From Variovorax sp. (GTDB lineage: Bacteria; Pseudomonadota; Gammaproteobacteria; Burkholderiales; Burkholderiaceae_C), in the NCBI GenBank assembly GCA_028292835.1, contig JAQGLP010000548.1, positions 1 through 40,376 of the forward strand: 40,376 nucleotides of DNA, read 5' to 3'. A program made the translations under genes and the position numbers. Shown here in pieces: positions 16,223-26,658 of the stretch. The notes beneath the pieces are model-generated. The model made no database searches and was not told the origin of the DNA. It saw only the letters and a program-made list of their open reading frames with translations. Within the stretch, counting starts at the first letter, position 1. Every line of letters begins with the position of its first letter.

Positions 16223-17023
16223 TCACGCGGCCTTCACGATCAGCTCGCCTGCGCGCTTACCGGCGCCCCCGCCGATCTGATAGGTGGTCTCGACCTCGGC
16301 GATGTCGAACCGGCCGAACACCTCTCGCGCTCCGGGCGTGTCGTTGATCGACAAGATGAACTGTCCGGAAATTCCGGATAGTTGATCCGCCAGCCGCTCG
16401 AAGTCGGCGCGCTCGAAGACGCCCGGCCCGTAGTCCGTCTCGCAGCCCCAATATGGCGGATCGAGATAGAAGAGGGTGCCCGACCGGTCGTATCGCCGGA
16501 TGAACTCGCCATAAGGCAAGCGCTCGATGCAGACGCCTGCCAGCCGCTCGTGCACCTCGGCGAGGAGGGGTTCGAGGTTCGAGACATTGAAGCGGCCTGG
16601 CGCGCGCGGATCGACGCCGAAGTTGCGCCCGTCAACCTTGCCGCCGAATGCGGTCTTCTGAAGGTAGAGGAATCGGGCGGCCCTTTGTAGGTCCGTGAGC
16701 CAATCGGCGGGGAGGGCGAGCAGACGCTCGAACTCGGCCCGGCTGGTGAGCCGCCAGCGCAGCATGTCGATGAAGTAGGGATAGTGTTCCTGCAGGACGC
16801 GGAACAGCGTGGCCACATCGCCCGAGATGTCGTTGATGACCTCGGCGGGGGGCTTGCGGGTGCGGCGGAGGAAAATTCCGCCCATGCCGACGAACGGCTC
16901 CGCATAGGTGTGGTGCGGGATCTGGTCGATCATCGCAACGAGGCGGCGCGACAGGTTGCGCTTGCCGCCGATGTAGCCGGCAACCGGACGGACCGGGCGC
17001 ACGGGGACGCTTATAGACTCCAT
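16223..17023 (-). CDS. DNA adenine methylase, D12 class
   Basis: GYIGGKRNLSRRLVAMIDQIPHHTYAEPFVGMGGIFLRR ... GTLFYLDPPYWGCETDY. Confidence 0.93.
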   Translation of the reverse strand: MESISVPVRPVRPVAGYIGGKRNLSRRLVAMIDQIPHHTYAEPFVGMGGIFLRRTRKPPAEVINDISGDVATLFRVLQEHYPYFIDMLRWRLTSRAEFERLLALPADWLTDLQRAARFLYLQKTAFGGKVDGRNFGVDPRAPGRFNVSNLEPLLAEVHERLAGVCIERLPYGEFIRRYDRSGTLFYLDPPYWGCETDYGPGVFERADFERLADQLSGISGQFILSINDTPGAREVFGRFDIAEVETTYQIGGGAGKRAGELIVKAA

Positions 17024-17193
17024 GGTGTTTGATGCTCACAAGAGCCCCGCCTGTGGCCCAGGCGCGGGGCGTTAGCAGCTTGGCCGGCTGCGCGTAGCGA
17101 GTTTGCGCTCGCTGGTTGCCGTGTTGACGCACGGCACCCCCGCTCGGCCTTCCGGCCGGCGGACGTGTCTCAGAATAGTGCAGGTGGCTCGCG

Positions 17194-17460
17194 TTGATAC
17201 TCTACCGCTTCACTCTCTTCGGGCGGCCGGCTGGCGAATGGCGCCAGCGCAAGGTGGAGGCGCAGCAGGACGTGGTCGACGCGCGCGAGGCGACGGTGGA
17301 TGACAGCGGCTCGGTGTTCTGGAGCGTTGGCGTCGAGATCGAGGAGGTGGATGCGCCCGGCCCACCGCTGCCCGACACTATGCGGATCGCACGCGGGAAG
17401 CTGCGGCCGGTGCCTCTCAAGGCAGCTAAGCGGCCTAAAAAGAGGCGACGGATGGTCTAG
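17194..17460 (+). CDS. hypothetical protein with basic C-terminus
   Basis: 88 aa, TTG start assumed by track. Confidence 0.4.
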   Translation: MILYRFTLFGRPAGEWRQRKVEAQQDVVDAREATVDDSGSVFWSVGVEIEEVDAPGPPLPDTMRIARGKLRPVPLKAAKRPKKRRRMV

Positions 17461-17612
17461 CTATCGATCCGCTCATCCCAGCCGTCGTCTGCCCGCACCA
17501 TAGACCTGCCGCAGCGCGAGCACGGGCCGTGAAACGTCTCGCCATCGTGGCGTACCCGCTTCCGGTCAACCTTATGGCCAAGCAAGCGACACAGCAGTTC
17601 GACCACGATCAT
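17457..17612 (-). CDS. small putative zinc-binding protein (DUF1660-like)
   Basis: LLCRLLGHKVDRKRVRHDGETFHGPCSRCGRSMVRADDGW; ATG at 17612 preceded by GGGGGAG. Confidence 0.5.
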   Translation of the reverse strand: MIVVELLCRLLGHKVDRKRVRHDGETFHGPCSRCGRSMVRADDGWDERIDS

Positions 17613-17697
17613 CTCCCCCCGGATCAGCGGCGCGACATCTAGCCGCACCGGCCCCTAAGGCAAGTGGTCAATTCTCTTTGGATCCCGCGTTCGAGGA

Positions 17698-18024
17698 TCA
17701 CGGCTGCGGCTCTCGCAGCTCGACCGTGTCACCGGGGCGGATCACGTTCTGATCAGTCGCACCCGTCCCGTTTTTGGCGGTGGCCTCGATCGCGCGGAAG
17801 GCGGCGGCTGTGTTCTCGCTCTTCTGCTCGTCGTTCTTGCTGACCACGTAATGGAAGCCGACGACGGTCGCGACGAACCCGGACAGCTGGCCGAGCATGT
17901 AGACGATGAGCTGCTCGTTCTCCTTCGGGATGATCTTCCAGAACAACGCCATGATGGACGCGACGAACGCCGCAATCAGGCAGACGCCGATCCAATCCCG
18001 AAGGGTGAGCGGCTTCCGGTTCAT
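17698..18024 (-). CDS. membrane protein of lysis cassette (holin-like)
   Basis: WIGVCLIAAFVASIMALFWKII and YMLGQLSGFVATVVGFHYVV hydrophobic segments; overlaps endolysin stop. Confidence 0.6.
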   Translation of the reverse strand: MNRKPLTLRDWIGVCLIAAFVASIMALFWKIIPKENEQLIVYMLGQLSGFVATVVGFHYVVSKNDEQKSENTAAAFRAIEATAKNGTGATDQNVIRPGDTVELREPQP

Positions 18025-18548
18025 GCTTCATTCCTTGATACGGCCTCGCCAGTGGCCGCGAGCTTGCGGACATACCCCGTGATTGGAACGTCAGCAGGCC
18101 AGCGCGCGGTCACGAGCCGCGACGCCTCGATCCAGTCTTCCTTGACGCTGTTGGACTGATTACCCCCGAGGATCCGGAAGCAGCGTGTCGGCTTTCCCTT
18201 GATCGGCACCACCGCCTCGCCGAGGATGATCGCAATGTGCCCGCCACCGGGGCGAGCGAAGCGGCCGAGGGCGCCGTAGATCGGGCGGCAGGGCACGCCC
18301 CACTTGTCCCAGGACGAGGCGCGCACTGCGATCGGCGGCGGCGCTATCCCGACGCTCTGCATGCAGTGTGCCATGAAGGTTCCGCACCAGGCGGCCTCAT
18401 CGTCCGTGACGGTGACGCCAAGGATCTTTGCACCGAGCGACTTCACCCAGCTCATGATTGTCGCGTTGTGCTTCGGTCCGGGGATTTCCCGCAAGCCGAT
18501 GTGCGTCCGGGCATGGCGAAGCCACGCCGGCTCGGGAGCCGTCGTCAT
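18021..18548 (-). CDS. endolysin-type TIGR02594 family hydrolase
   Basis: PAWLRHARTHIGLREIPGPKHNATIMSWVKSLGA...DDEAAWCGTFMAHCMQSVGI...GGGHIAIILGE. Confidence 0.88.
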   Translation of the reverse strand: MTTAPEPAWLRHARTHIGLREIPGPKHNATIMSWVKSLGAKILGVTVTDDEAAWCGTFMAHCMQSVGIAPPPIAVRASSWDKWGVPCRPIYGALGRFARPGGGHIAIILGEAVVPIKGKPTRCFRILGGNQSNSVKEDWIEASRLVTARWPADVPITGYVRKLAATGEAVSRNEA

Positions 18549-18679
18549 CTTAGAATCCTCCTTCCAATCAGGTGGCGGACGGTTAAGGCGTCAGGTGCGG
18601 AGGCCGGTGGAATACTCTCCACCCCGGCTGACCCGGTGCCCGTCCTCATTCATTCCTGTATGAGGGCGGGCATTCCTTT

Positions 18680-18991
18680 TCAGTCCTTGATGTCGGCCAC
18701 GAACTGCTTCGCTAGGGTGCGGAAGGCCGCAACGATCAGCCGGAAGCTGGCGAACCCCATCCAACCTGCGCTGATACCGCTGCCGATAACCGCCCAGATC
18801 GGCCAGTCATGCTCCGCCGCCAGCGCACCGCCGAGGGAGCCGAACGCCGGCAGCATGGAGAGTTCGACCAGCACTTGCTTGGCGCCGATGATCTGCCCGC
18901 GCTCCAGCTTCTGACCGAGCCTGCCGATCTGGCCGGCCGCCACCGCGAACAGCATCAGGGCATAGACCTGCCAGTGCTCCCACAGCTTCAC
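18680..18991 (-). CDS. holin-like membrane protein
   Basis: GTG start 18991 overlapping upstream stop; KLWEHWQVYALMLFAVAAGQIGRLGQKLERGQ...WPIWAVIGSGISAGWMGFASFRLI. Confidence 0.65.
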   Translation of the reverse strand: MKLWEHWQVYALMLFAVAAGQIGRLGQKLERGQIIGAKQVLVELSMLPAFGSLGGALAAEHDWPIWAVIGSGISAGWMGFASFRLIVAAFRTLAKQFVADIKD

Positions 18992-19509
18992 GGGTGCGCC
19001 GCCGTCACCAGGCCGACGCCGAGCCCGGTGATCATGAAGCCGAGGCTGATTGCGCTGCTCATCGTCCGCCTCTTTGAAAGTGCCGCCAGCACGGCCGCCA
19101 TGCCGAAACAGACCAGCAGCGCGCAGATGCAGTCCATCCCGCGATCGTAGATGTTGAGCAGCGTCGGGCGATCGGCGACCAGCTGGGCGACATCGCCCGC
19201 GCTCCCGAAGGCCATTCCGAAGCCGATCGATCCCATTCCGCCGAACAGCAGCACCGCGCTCCACTTGGTCGTCAGGGCGATCATCAGCTCGAGGAACTGC
19301 TCATCCATGCTTCGGACGAGACGGCGCCAGCAGGCGCGCTTGTCGGTATCCTTGCACCGCACCAGCCGCCACAGGCACAGAGCGACAGGCTTCAGCCCGT
19401 AAGCCCCCGCGAGGCCGAAGCGGATCGATGAGAGGAAGATCATCCAGACCGCCATCACGCTGGCGACGTGGATGGCCCCGGCCTCCGTCACCCCCTGGCC
19501 TCGCCGCAC
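18988..19509 (-). CDS. multi-TM membrane protein (holin/lysis-associated candidate)
   Basis: Several hydrophobic helices (HVASVMAVWMIFLSSI, WSAVLLFGGMGSIGFGMAFG, CALLVCFGMAAVLAAL, ISLGFMITGLGVGLV). Confidence 0.6.
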   Translation of the reverse strand: MRRGQGVTEAGAIHVASVMAVWMIFLSSIRFGLAGAYGLKPVALCLWRLVRCKDTDKRACWRRLVRSMDEQFLELMIALTTKWSAVLLFGGMGSIGFGMAFGSAGDVAQLVADRPTLLNIYDRGMDCICALLVCFGMAAVLAALSKRRTMSSAISLGFMITGLGVGLVTAAHP

Positions 19510-19617
19510 CCAAGGGAACGCTCACCTTGCGGTGGCCGGCTGTCATGATTCTGCAGGCGAACTGACGCGGAACCGCCGCCTCCGAGGTCCATTACGAATC
19601 CCGAAAGGGAGGCACTC

Positions 19618-19737
19618 ATGACTGACGACATCATGCCCAAGACCCTCGCGCGCTCAATGATCTGGGGAACGCTCTTCGGGATTGTCGTGTGGGCAAACGC
19701 CGCGATTGGCGCGATCCACCTGGCAGGGATGCTCTGA
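19618..19737 (+). CDS. 39-aa single-TM protein, plus-strand moron candidate
   Basis: MTDDIMPKTLARSMIWGTLFGIVVWANAAIGAIHLAGML*; SD AAAGGGAGG upstream; below the track length cutoff. Confidence 0.55.
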   Translation: MTDDIMPKTLARSMIWGTLFGIVVWANAAIGAIHLAGML

Positions 19738-19752
19738 TGGCGGCGGCGTCCA

Positions 19753-22323
19753 TCACCGCGCGAACTCGACGGCCCGTGGTGATGCCGCAATCGCGACGGG
19801 ACGAACGACAGGGAACAGGCCCATCGTCCCGCCGAGTGTGATCTGTCCCGCCGTGACGATCGAGAAGGTCGAGCCGAAGCTCAACACGCCGCTCTCCGTC
19901 CGCAGAATGTCCGAAGCAAGGCTCTGGTTGCCACCGCCCAGCGAAAGGTAACCATCGCTGCGGCAGCGCCCGTATGCGCCCACAGGGATATCCTCCACCG
20001 CAACCCGGACGTGCCGCTTGTCATAGGTCGTGTCTGCCGAGGTCATCAGCCGCAGCGTCTTGAGCGTCGAGAGGATGCAGACCGAACCCTTGGGGATATC
20101 AGCCGCGGTGTCGTTCAGAAGGTAATCCTCCCGCGTTGTGTCGCGCTGCAGGTCATAGTTGCCCGGCTTGACGAGGCTCGCTGTTCCCGCCGCCCCAAGC
20201 GCCGTGTTGATCGACGCAAGGATGGTCGCATTGCTCACCGCGGTCAGGTTCGTGTTGAAGGTGACGGTGATCGGAGCGCCGCCCTGGAACGTGACATCGA
20301 AGCTGATCGGGCTGCCGCTGCGGTCTCCCAGGCGCTGCCCCATCGTCGTAATCAGCGAGTTGTCGGCAGGGCTGATCGCGGCACCGCTGACATCGAGCAC
20401 GCCCTGGACCGCGGCGTTGGGAGCACCGGCGCCACCGGCACCGATCGTTTTGTAGTTCGCGCCCAACAGGACGGCGACGACAGCGCCGCTGATCGCAACG
20501 CTTGATGCTGTCGTCGCGTCCGCGCTGGTAATCTGCAGCGCCTGCCCCTCGTCCGAAGCCCAGCAAACGGCAGGCGTGCAGCCGATGAGGGAGATCCTCC
20601 ACTCGTTATGATTGGCGCGGACCTTGGCAGCAGAGGTCTGATACCAGAGCGAGTTATACATGATGACATCGCCAACGATGGTGGTGCCGACGAAGCTGGC
20701 GATGCTTTCGGCCAAGGCGCCCTGAGACGAAAACTGGATCGCAGGCGCGTCCGAGTTCGTCGCAATGACCGCGCCGCCCTCAAAGTGGAACGTCACGCCG
20801 CGCGAGCAATCCACCGAGTTGTGCGTCGCCATCCCGCCCGTGACGCCCTTGATCAGGGTGTTCTGGAATCGGTAGTTCTGCGCATCGGCGGTGCCGCAGC
20901 CCCAGCCCACCCAGTTCGGCCAAACGCCATAGGTGCCGCTCGCGCCCGCGGGGGTGCCGATGCCCGCCTGATAATCCTTGGCGCCCTGGTTGCCGAGGTG
21001 CTCGACATGGCAGTTGATGATGTCATACATCCCGCCGATGTTCAGGACGCCGTTGCCTTCCGGGTGCAGGGCATAGCGGCGATTCTCGGCGAGGATCGTC
21101 AGATTGATCAGCCGCCCCGGATAGACGTTGCGGATCGTGGAATAGGCGGTGATGTCGGCCAGCGCGCGGCTCGGCGCGAAATAGCCATAGATGATGGTGC
21201 GTGCCCGGTTGCGGCCGATCAGGTCGATGTAGCCGGGAGCGGGAGGAAATATCTCTTCCTCGGTGTGCGTGCCTTCGCCGATGACGATCGCGTAGGTGTT
21301 CGACGCGCTGTTGTCGGTGATCGAGCCAAGCGCATCGAGGATCGTCGTAAAGTCGCCGGTGCCGTCCTTCTCGACGGTGATGACGTTGCTGTATTCGCCG
21401 GAGAGCGCCGCGACGACGAGCGCCGAGGCGGCAGTGATAGCACGCGCCTGCGTCAGCGCATCGCGTGCGGCAAGGTTCTCTTCGCCCACCGACAGGATCG
21501 AGCTTGTCGTGGTGGAGAGGCGGTAGCTGATATCCTGAAGCGTGATCGTCTCAGGGGAAGCTGCGGCAACCACGCCCGTCAGTGCATTGTACGGCCAAAT
21601 CTCAATCTCGTCGCCCTGCACGGTGTAGGTATAGGTGACGAGAAACTTCTGGCTGAGAGCGGTCACGACAGGCGAAGCCGAGCGCGTCGCCGTTACCTGG
21701 CCCTGCATCTCGCGGCTTGCCACCGTCTGCGAAGCGTTGACCGTGTACGTGCCCACACCGCCCGTGCCGGTGCCCCCAGGCACAATCGTGGTGCCGGCCT
21801 GCGCGCCCGACAGGATGACCTGAGACGTGCCGATCGTGCCAGATTCAACCGCCGTCACCGTCAGCGTCGTGCCGGAGATCGAGCCGGTGAAGCGCGTGTT
21901 CGCTTTGCGGATGACGAAGAAGTTCGATGATGTCCGCGTGTATGCCGCGCTGGTGCTGTAGAGCAGTTTGAACTTGGCAACGCGGCCAATCGCCGCCGCC
22001 CCATCAAATGCGAACTTCGATTGAATGACGGTATTCTGCCCGGTCTGCCCGGTCGGAATGGTGACACCCCACGTTCCCAGCGCAGTCGTGCCACCGTTAC
22101 GCTGGATCGCTGGCGTTGCATCAGCGATCACCGAGCCGACGCCGAACTCGACTGCCGCAGCCGACGCAGCCGCAGCCGCAGCCTGTACGCCGGCAGCAGT
22201 TGCCGAATCTGCCGCAGCAGTTGCAGAAGCAGCGGCGGCAGAGACAGAGGGTGCAATCAGACTCGCGCCAAAGACATTCACCGACACACGACTGTCGGCT
22301 ACGGTCACAATTGCGTCGCTCAT
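19753..22323 (-). CDS. tailspike/tail fiber with beta-helix-like domain
   Basis: 856 aa; [70 protein letters not shown] (pectate-lyase-like fold pattern). Confidence 0.75.
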   Translation of the reverse strand: MSDAIVTVADSRVSVNVFGASLIAPSVSAAAASATAAADSATAAGVQAAAAAASAAAVEFGVGSVIADATPAIQRNGGTTALGTWGVTIPTGQTGQNTVIQSKFAFDGAAAIGRVAKFKLLYSTSAAYTRTSSNFFVIRKANTRFTGSISGTTLTVTAVESGTIGTSQVILSGAQAGTTIVPGGTGTGGVGTYTVNASQTVASREMQGQVTATRSASPVVTALSQKFLVTYTYTVQGDEIEIWPYNALTGVVAAASPETITLQDISYRLSTTTSSILSVGEENLAARDALTQARAITAASALVVAALSGEYSNVITVEKDGTGDFTTILDALGSITDNSASNTYAIVIGEGTHTEEEIFPPAPGYIDLIGRNRARTIIYGYFAPSRALADITAYSTIRNVYPGRLINLTILAENRRYALHPEGNGVLNIGGMYDIINCHVEHLGNQGAKDYQAGIGTPAGASGTYGVWPNWVGWGCGTADAQNYRFQNTLIKGVTGGMATHNSVDCSRGVTFHFEGGAVIATNSDAPAIQFSSQGALAESIASFVGTTIVGDVIMYNSLWYQTSAAKVRANHNEWRISLIGCTPAVCWASDEGQALQITSADATTASSVAISGAVVAVLLGANYKTIGAGGAGAPNAAVQGVLDVSGAAISPADNSLITTMGQRLGDRSGSPISFDVTFQGGAPITVTFNTNLTAVSNATILASINTALGAAGTASLVKPGNYDLQRDTTREDYLLNDTAADIPKGSVCILSTLKTLRLMTSADTTYDKRHVRVAVEDIPVGAYGRCRSDGYLSLGGGNQSLASDILRTESGVLSFGSTFSIVTAGQITLGGTMGLFPVVRPVAIAASPRAVEFAR

Positions 22324-22724
22324 TGCGTCACTCCCCCTTCAACAATGAATGCGCCGCGCAGATAGACGCTCTTCACTCCCCCGCTCGGAGTGATCTGCAT
22401 GTCCCAGGAAAGGGTAACGTCATCCCCCGGCTCGACCGCCGATGGAACCTTCGCCCCATCCTCCATGTCGGCCTCGGTGATGAACATGGTGACGATGCTT
22501 GTCGGGATGCCATCGGTGGTGCTGACGGACAGGAAGCGAAGCCCCGTCGCCCCAGACAAAACCCCGTCCGGCAAATCGATCAGCGGCGATCCGGGCGTGT
22601 CGGGCTTAAGCCGAACCTGCGCCTGCAGATCAGCGCCGGTCAGGTCTATCCCCACGAAATCCATGGTATAGGTGAAGGGCACATGGCGCCCCGCCCGAAG
22701 ATTGAGCGTGCCGGGTGTGATCAT
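22320..22724 (-). CDS. tail/baseplate-associated protein
   Basis: 134 aa: [43 protein letters not shown]...; between two fiber genes. Confidence 0.55.
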   Translation of the reverse strand: MITPGTLNLRAGRHVPFTYTMDFVGIDLTGADLQAQVRLKPDTPGSPLIDLPDGVLSGATGLRFLSVSTTDGIPTSIVTMFITEADMEDGAKVPSAVEPGDDVTLSWDMQITPSGGVKSVYLRGAFIVEGGVTQ

Positions 22725-22738
22725 CGATTTCTCCGAAC

Positions 22739-23887
22739 CTATATCTTGAACACGACCGCGGGGACCGTCTGCGCCGTCACGTCATTCAGGCCGTCAGTGG
22801 TGAAACTACCGGTGAGGGTGGGCCACGTTCCGAAGGTGAAGGCCTTGCCGACGCCCGTGAGGCCACCGGACGACAGGACGTTACCGATGGCGGAGCCGCC
22901 GATGATACGGCCCTGGGAACTCTCGCCGGCCTGCAGGGAGGTGTAGACCGCGCTGGCAGCGCTCGCGTCGCCCACACTGGCGAACCAGTAATAGCCGGGA
23001 TCGAGCGTCAGCCCGACCCCCGTGATCTCAAACGATCCCGTCGCTGACGTGCTTTGCGATGCCGAGGTGTAGAGCGGCGCCCCGGTCGGCGCGAGCGTCG
23101 TCGGGTCCGATGCATAGATTGAGAACTGCACGTTGCCCGAAGCAGACAGGGTGGCGATGCGAAACCCAAGCGAGGCGATCGTCACACGCTCACGGATATA
23201 ACCTGCGAACATCCGCAACGTGTTCGCGCCCGGTGCTGACGGAGAGCCGCCAACCGCGACGTTCTCGGGAAGCACGAACCGCCCGGTGGGTAGTGGGCGC
23301 TTTACCAGAGCCGCGGCGCGCAGTGCTGCCGCATCCGCCATCGTCAGCAGAGAGCGGCCAAAGGTTGCGGTCGTGAGCGCAGCGACAGCGGCAAGGTCCG
23401 CGTCGTAGGCTTGCACGTCTGTGCCAATGACGAGACCACCGGCCGTTCGCAGGGCAGCGGCGTTCGCCAGTTCCAGCAGCGCTCGGCCGTAGCTGGTGGT
23501 GGCGAGTGCGGCGAGACTATCCAGATCGGCATCGTGGGCCTGAACATCCGTGCCGATGATGAGGCCGAGGTTCGTGCGAGCCGCCGATGCCGACGATGCC
23601 CCGGTGCCGCCATCGACTACCGCAAGATCGGCCCCGCTCCAGTTCCCGCCATTGATCGTCCCGAGCAGGGCAAGCGCGCCGAGGCCGAGCGTGGTATGCA
23701 GTGCGGTGTTGTCAGCATCATCGATCAGCGCGCGAAATGCTGCGGTGCCGATGTTCGCCTCGATGAGCGTCATCAGCGCTGACAGCGCGGCTTTGCCTGA
23801 CGTGCCTCCGGCGCTCTCCGTCTCAATAAGGTGCGTGAGTGCGAGCGCCCCCGCCGAAGCGAGGTCGCTGATCTTTGCAGTGGTCAT
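22739..23887 (-). CDS. tail fiber protein with tandem repeats
   Basis: Repeated [36 protein letters not shown] / [36 protein letters not shown]. Confidence 0.7.
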   Translation of the reverse strand: MTTAKISDLASAGALALTHLIETESAGGTSGKAALSALMTLIEANIGTAAFRALIDDADNTALHTTLGLGALALLGTINGGNWSGADLAVVDGGTGASSASAARTNLGLIIGTDVQAHDADLDSLAALATTSYGRALLELANAAALRTAGGLVIGTDVQAYDADLAAVAALTTATFGRSLLTMADAAALRAAALVKRPLPTGRFVLPENVAVGGSPSAPGANTLRMFAGYIRERVTIASLGFRIATLSASGNVQFSIYASDPTTLAPTGAPLYTSASQSTSATGSFEITGVGLTLDPGYYWFASVGDASAASAVYTSLQAGESSQGRIIGGSAIGNVLSSGGLTGVGKAFTFGTWPTLTGSFTTDGLNDVTAQTVPAVVFKI

Positions 23888-23895
23888 TGATGCTC

Positions 23896-25758
23896 CTAGC
23901 CGGTTACGCGTTCCGAGCCGTCAGAGGTGACGCGAATGTCGCCCGTGGACGTGGTGCGGGTGGCTCCTGCGGTCACGGCCCCAGGCGTATTGACCGGCCC
24001 CAGAGTGAGCCGCTCTCCGGTCACGCCGCCCACCCGGTAAGAAACCGCGCCCCAGTAAGGCGTGTCGCTGGTGATGCTGGTGATCTCCCAGCGCGTAACC
24101 GCCTTGTTGCCGACAGCTGGCCCTATCCACTCGTCGTCCGCTGGCTCAGTTGAGCCGGGGGCGTATTCAAAAAGAACATCTGTGGCGTTCGGATCATCGA
24201 CCGCACCCGCGAACACCAACGCCGGTATGGATACTCCATCGCCAGTCAGAAGCTCAGATGTGAATGTCCAGCTTCCTTCGTCAGGCGCCTCCGGACCAAT
24301 CGGTTCCGGCTTGTCGATCGTGCCTGTGGTGGACCGCTCGATATACTCCGCCACCGGCAGTTCGTAGATGTCCTCGTTCTCTTCGCGCACGTCGATCGTG
24401 ACGCCGAAGTCAGGGGTCAGCGTCCACTCGTCGATGACGAAGGCATAGTTCGACAGGCCGTAGCGCGAGGTGCCTAGCTGGACCGTCTGCATGGCCTGCG
24501 TCGCCAGCCCGGAGATGTTCATCGGCCAGGTCACGCGCTTCTCGCAGGCGCCGCGGCGGAGCATGATCTCCAGGATGCGCTGCGCCCGATAGTGGCTGGT
24601 GATGTGGGCGAGGTCATAGTCCGCCTGGCGAACATCACCCGCATCGAGCCTGCGCACCGGAACCGCCTGCTGCTGATAGAGCATGTCGGGATCGACAAAT
24701 GTCCCGCTCACCTCGTTCGCATACTCCTCGGCATTGACGAGCAGAGGGACGGTGATGTCGCCGGCCAGATCTTCCTCTGATAGCGTGGCGGAGGAGGGCA
24801 CCCAATAGCCCGGCCGCATCAGGAATTTGCCTTCCGAGAAGGTGAAGGTGCCCGCGCAACTGGTGACGAATGTCTGCCGGACCTCGCTTGCTGGCGCGCC
24901 CGTCTCAATGCGGCTGTCGAAGGTGTAGCGCTTCTCCGTCAGGCTTCCGGGGATTTCCACATCCTCGTCGCAGACATTCGTCCAAGCGGAGAGCAGATCG
25001 TCGTCGGGGATCTCATCGTCTGCCGCTCCGAAGCCGCCTTCCTCGCGCGGCAGGCTCAGCCACCAATAGAACGCGGGAACCGCCAGATTGGTATAGCCGA
25101 CCACATCGGTGCGAGGATCGCGGATTTCATCGCTGCCCTCGATCTCGGCGCTGACGGTCGGCATCCCTGCCTCAACCACATCGTCGGAAAGCTGGAACTT
25201 GGCGTAAATCTTTGCGACGCCGTAGCCGACATGGGAGTCCGTCCACTTCGAAGCGCATTCTGTGCGGAAGATGGCGGGCGTCTCGTCCGTGTCATAGGTG
25301 CCGCGCCCGAACCAGAGCCATGCCTTACCTGCATAGTCGCCGCTGGTGACCTCGCCCGTTGAGGCATTCACCGACACAACTTCGTCGTTGAGATACCAGC
25401 GGGTCAAGGCATGGCAGCGATGCCCTGCCGCGGCGAAGATGAAATAGCGGTAGTGCTTCTTGTCAGTCTTGCGCGGGTGAAAGAATACCATCAACCCGCC
25501 AGCGCGGCGCTTGCCGATGATGATGAAACTGTTCGCGATGGACTGTCGAAAGTTGATCGGACTTGGCTGGGCTGACGGCTTGCGCGCCAGTTCGGTGACG
25601 ACGGCGTTCGCCACAGCAAGGGCCACCTGCGAAGGCCCGCCGAAATAGGCTGTGGCGGCGTTCGTCAGGCCCTGCATGAAGCCTTGCTTGCCGTCCACAA
25701 TCAAGCCGGTGAGCGGGCCGTAAAGCTGCTTTGCGATAGACTTTAGGATCTTCCCCAT
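23896..25758 (-). CDS. tail tip / host-specificity protein
   Basis: 620 aa, position downstream of tail tip genes; tail-protein-like composition. Confidence 0.7.
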   Translation of the reverse strand: MGKILKSIAKQLYGPLTGLIVDGKQGFMQGLTNAATAYFGGPSQVALAVANAVVTELARKPSAQPSPINFRQSIANSFIIIGKRRAGGLMVFFHPRKTDKKHYRYFIFAAAGHRCHALTRWYLNDEVVSVNASTGEVTSGDYAGKAWLWFGRGTYDTDETPAIFRTECASKWTDSHVGYGVAKIYAKFQLSDDVVEAGMPTVSAEIEGSDEIRDPRTDVVGYTNLAVPAFYWWLSLPREEGGFGAADDEIPDDDLLSAWTNVCDEDVEIPGSLTEKRYTFDSRIETGAPASEVRQTFVTSCAGTFTFSEGKFLMRPGYWVPSSATLSEEDLAGDITVPLLVNAEEYANEVSGTFVDPDMLYQQQAVPVRRLDAGDVRQADYDLAHITSHYRAQRILEIMLRRGACEKRVTWPMNISGLATQAMQTVQLGTSRYGLSNYAFVIDEWTLTPDFGVTIDVREENEDIYELPVAEYIERSTTGTIDKPEPIGPEAPDEGSWTFTSELLTGDGVSIPALVFAGAVDDPNATDVLFEYAPGSTEPADDEWIGPAVGNKAVTRWEITSITSDTPYWGAVSYRVGGVTGERLTLGPVNTPGAVTAGATRTTSTGDIRVTSDGSERVTG

Positions 25759-25760
25759 GG

Positions 25761-26096
25761 TTAGCGCGCGAGCGCCCAGGCTTCATCGATCTCGCACATC
25801 TCCAAAGCCCTCCCGCCGTAGAACACCGCCAGTTCCCCGCGGCACGTACCCAAGGCCCAGCCCCGCCGAACGATATCGCCGCGCCGTGCCAGCCGCCTAT
25901 TGATCGCCGGCCCGTGAACGGCGCTCACGACGCCTGAGAGGTCACGCACGCCCAGCCGGCGCATCATTGCCGCCAGATCGCGCGGGCAGCGTGGCATCAG
26001 CCCTATGACGGCGCAGACATCCCTGCCCGTGGTCGCCAGCACTGAGGCCCGCCATAAATCGCCGCAATGGAGCGGCCAGTCAGGGTCAGAGGCCAT
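25761..26096 (-). CDS. DUF6950-like tail module protein
   Basis: MASDPDWPLHCGDLWRASV...ARRGDIVRRGWALGTCRGELAVFYGGRALEMCEIDEAWALAR; start at 26096 overlapping upstream ORF. Confidence 0.6.
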   Translation of the reverse strand: MASDPDWPLHCGDLWRASVLATTGRDVCAVIGLMPRCPRDLAAMMRRLGVRDLSGVVSAVHGPAINRRLARRGDIVRRGWALGTCRGELAVFYGGRALEMCEIDEAWALAR

Positions 26097-26658
26097 CCTG
26101 GCTGGACTTGGCCCAGAGGATCGCAAGCTCCGGCAATCGCGGCACATATTCGAAGAAGCGATCTCCGCTATATTTGCGCTGTTGGTATTCGTCCGTGAAC
26201 CGCTTGATCGTTGGGCGGCGCTGGTCGATCTGCCGGCTCTCGCCGCCGGCCTGAACCGTGAGGGTCGTGCCCCCGTCGATGATCTCATAGCTCTGGAGCG
26301 TGCCCTTCCAGATCTTCTTAAAGCCGAGCACCTCCTTGTAGGCCTCGTCCTGGACGCCGAGATAGACCTCATAGAGGCACCCGCGCACAGCCTGGTCCGC
26401 CAGATCATCGCGGAACTCGGACGGCACGCGGAGCAATGTCACCTGCATGCCGGTGGCGGCACCGCTGGTGCTCTCTCCGATACTGTCCACCTTGGCGAGG
26501 CCGGAATACCCGGTCCACTCATGCCCTGCGAACGTGACGACCTTGTTTCCGGAATAGGCCCAAACCGGATCGGGCGTGTTGATGTGGAAGGCGACGAACG
26601 GACGCAGCGCGCGCTTTTCGATTTCCTCCGCAAGCGGCGCGTCGAGTTCACGCGTCAC
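26086..26658 (-). CDS. tail protein (DUF2163/BR0599-like)
   Basis: MTRELDAPLAEEIEKRALRPFVAFHINTPDPVWAYSGNKVVTFAGHEWTGYSGLAKV. Confidence 0.65.
   Translation of the reverse strand: MTRELDAPLAEEIEKRALRPFVAFHINTPDPVWAYSGNKVVTFAGHEWTGYSGLAKVDSIGESTSGAATGMQVTLLRVPSEFRDDLADQAVRGCLYEVYLGVQDEAYKEVLGFKKIWKGTLQSYEIIDGGTTLTVQAGGESRQIDQRRPTIKRFTDEYQQRKYSGDRFFEYVPRLPELAILWAKSSQDGL

Noticed and set aside
20608-21930. 440-aa plus-strand ORF
   Set aside because: Lies fully antisense to the tailspike gene; Arg/Asp/Gly-rich low-complexity translation typical of antisense frames in GC-rich DNA.
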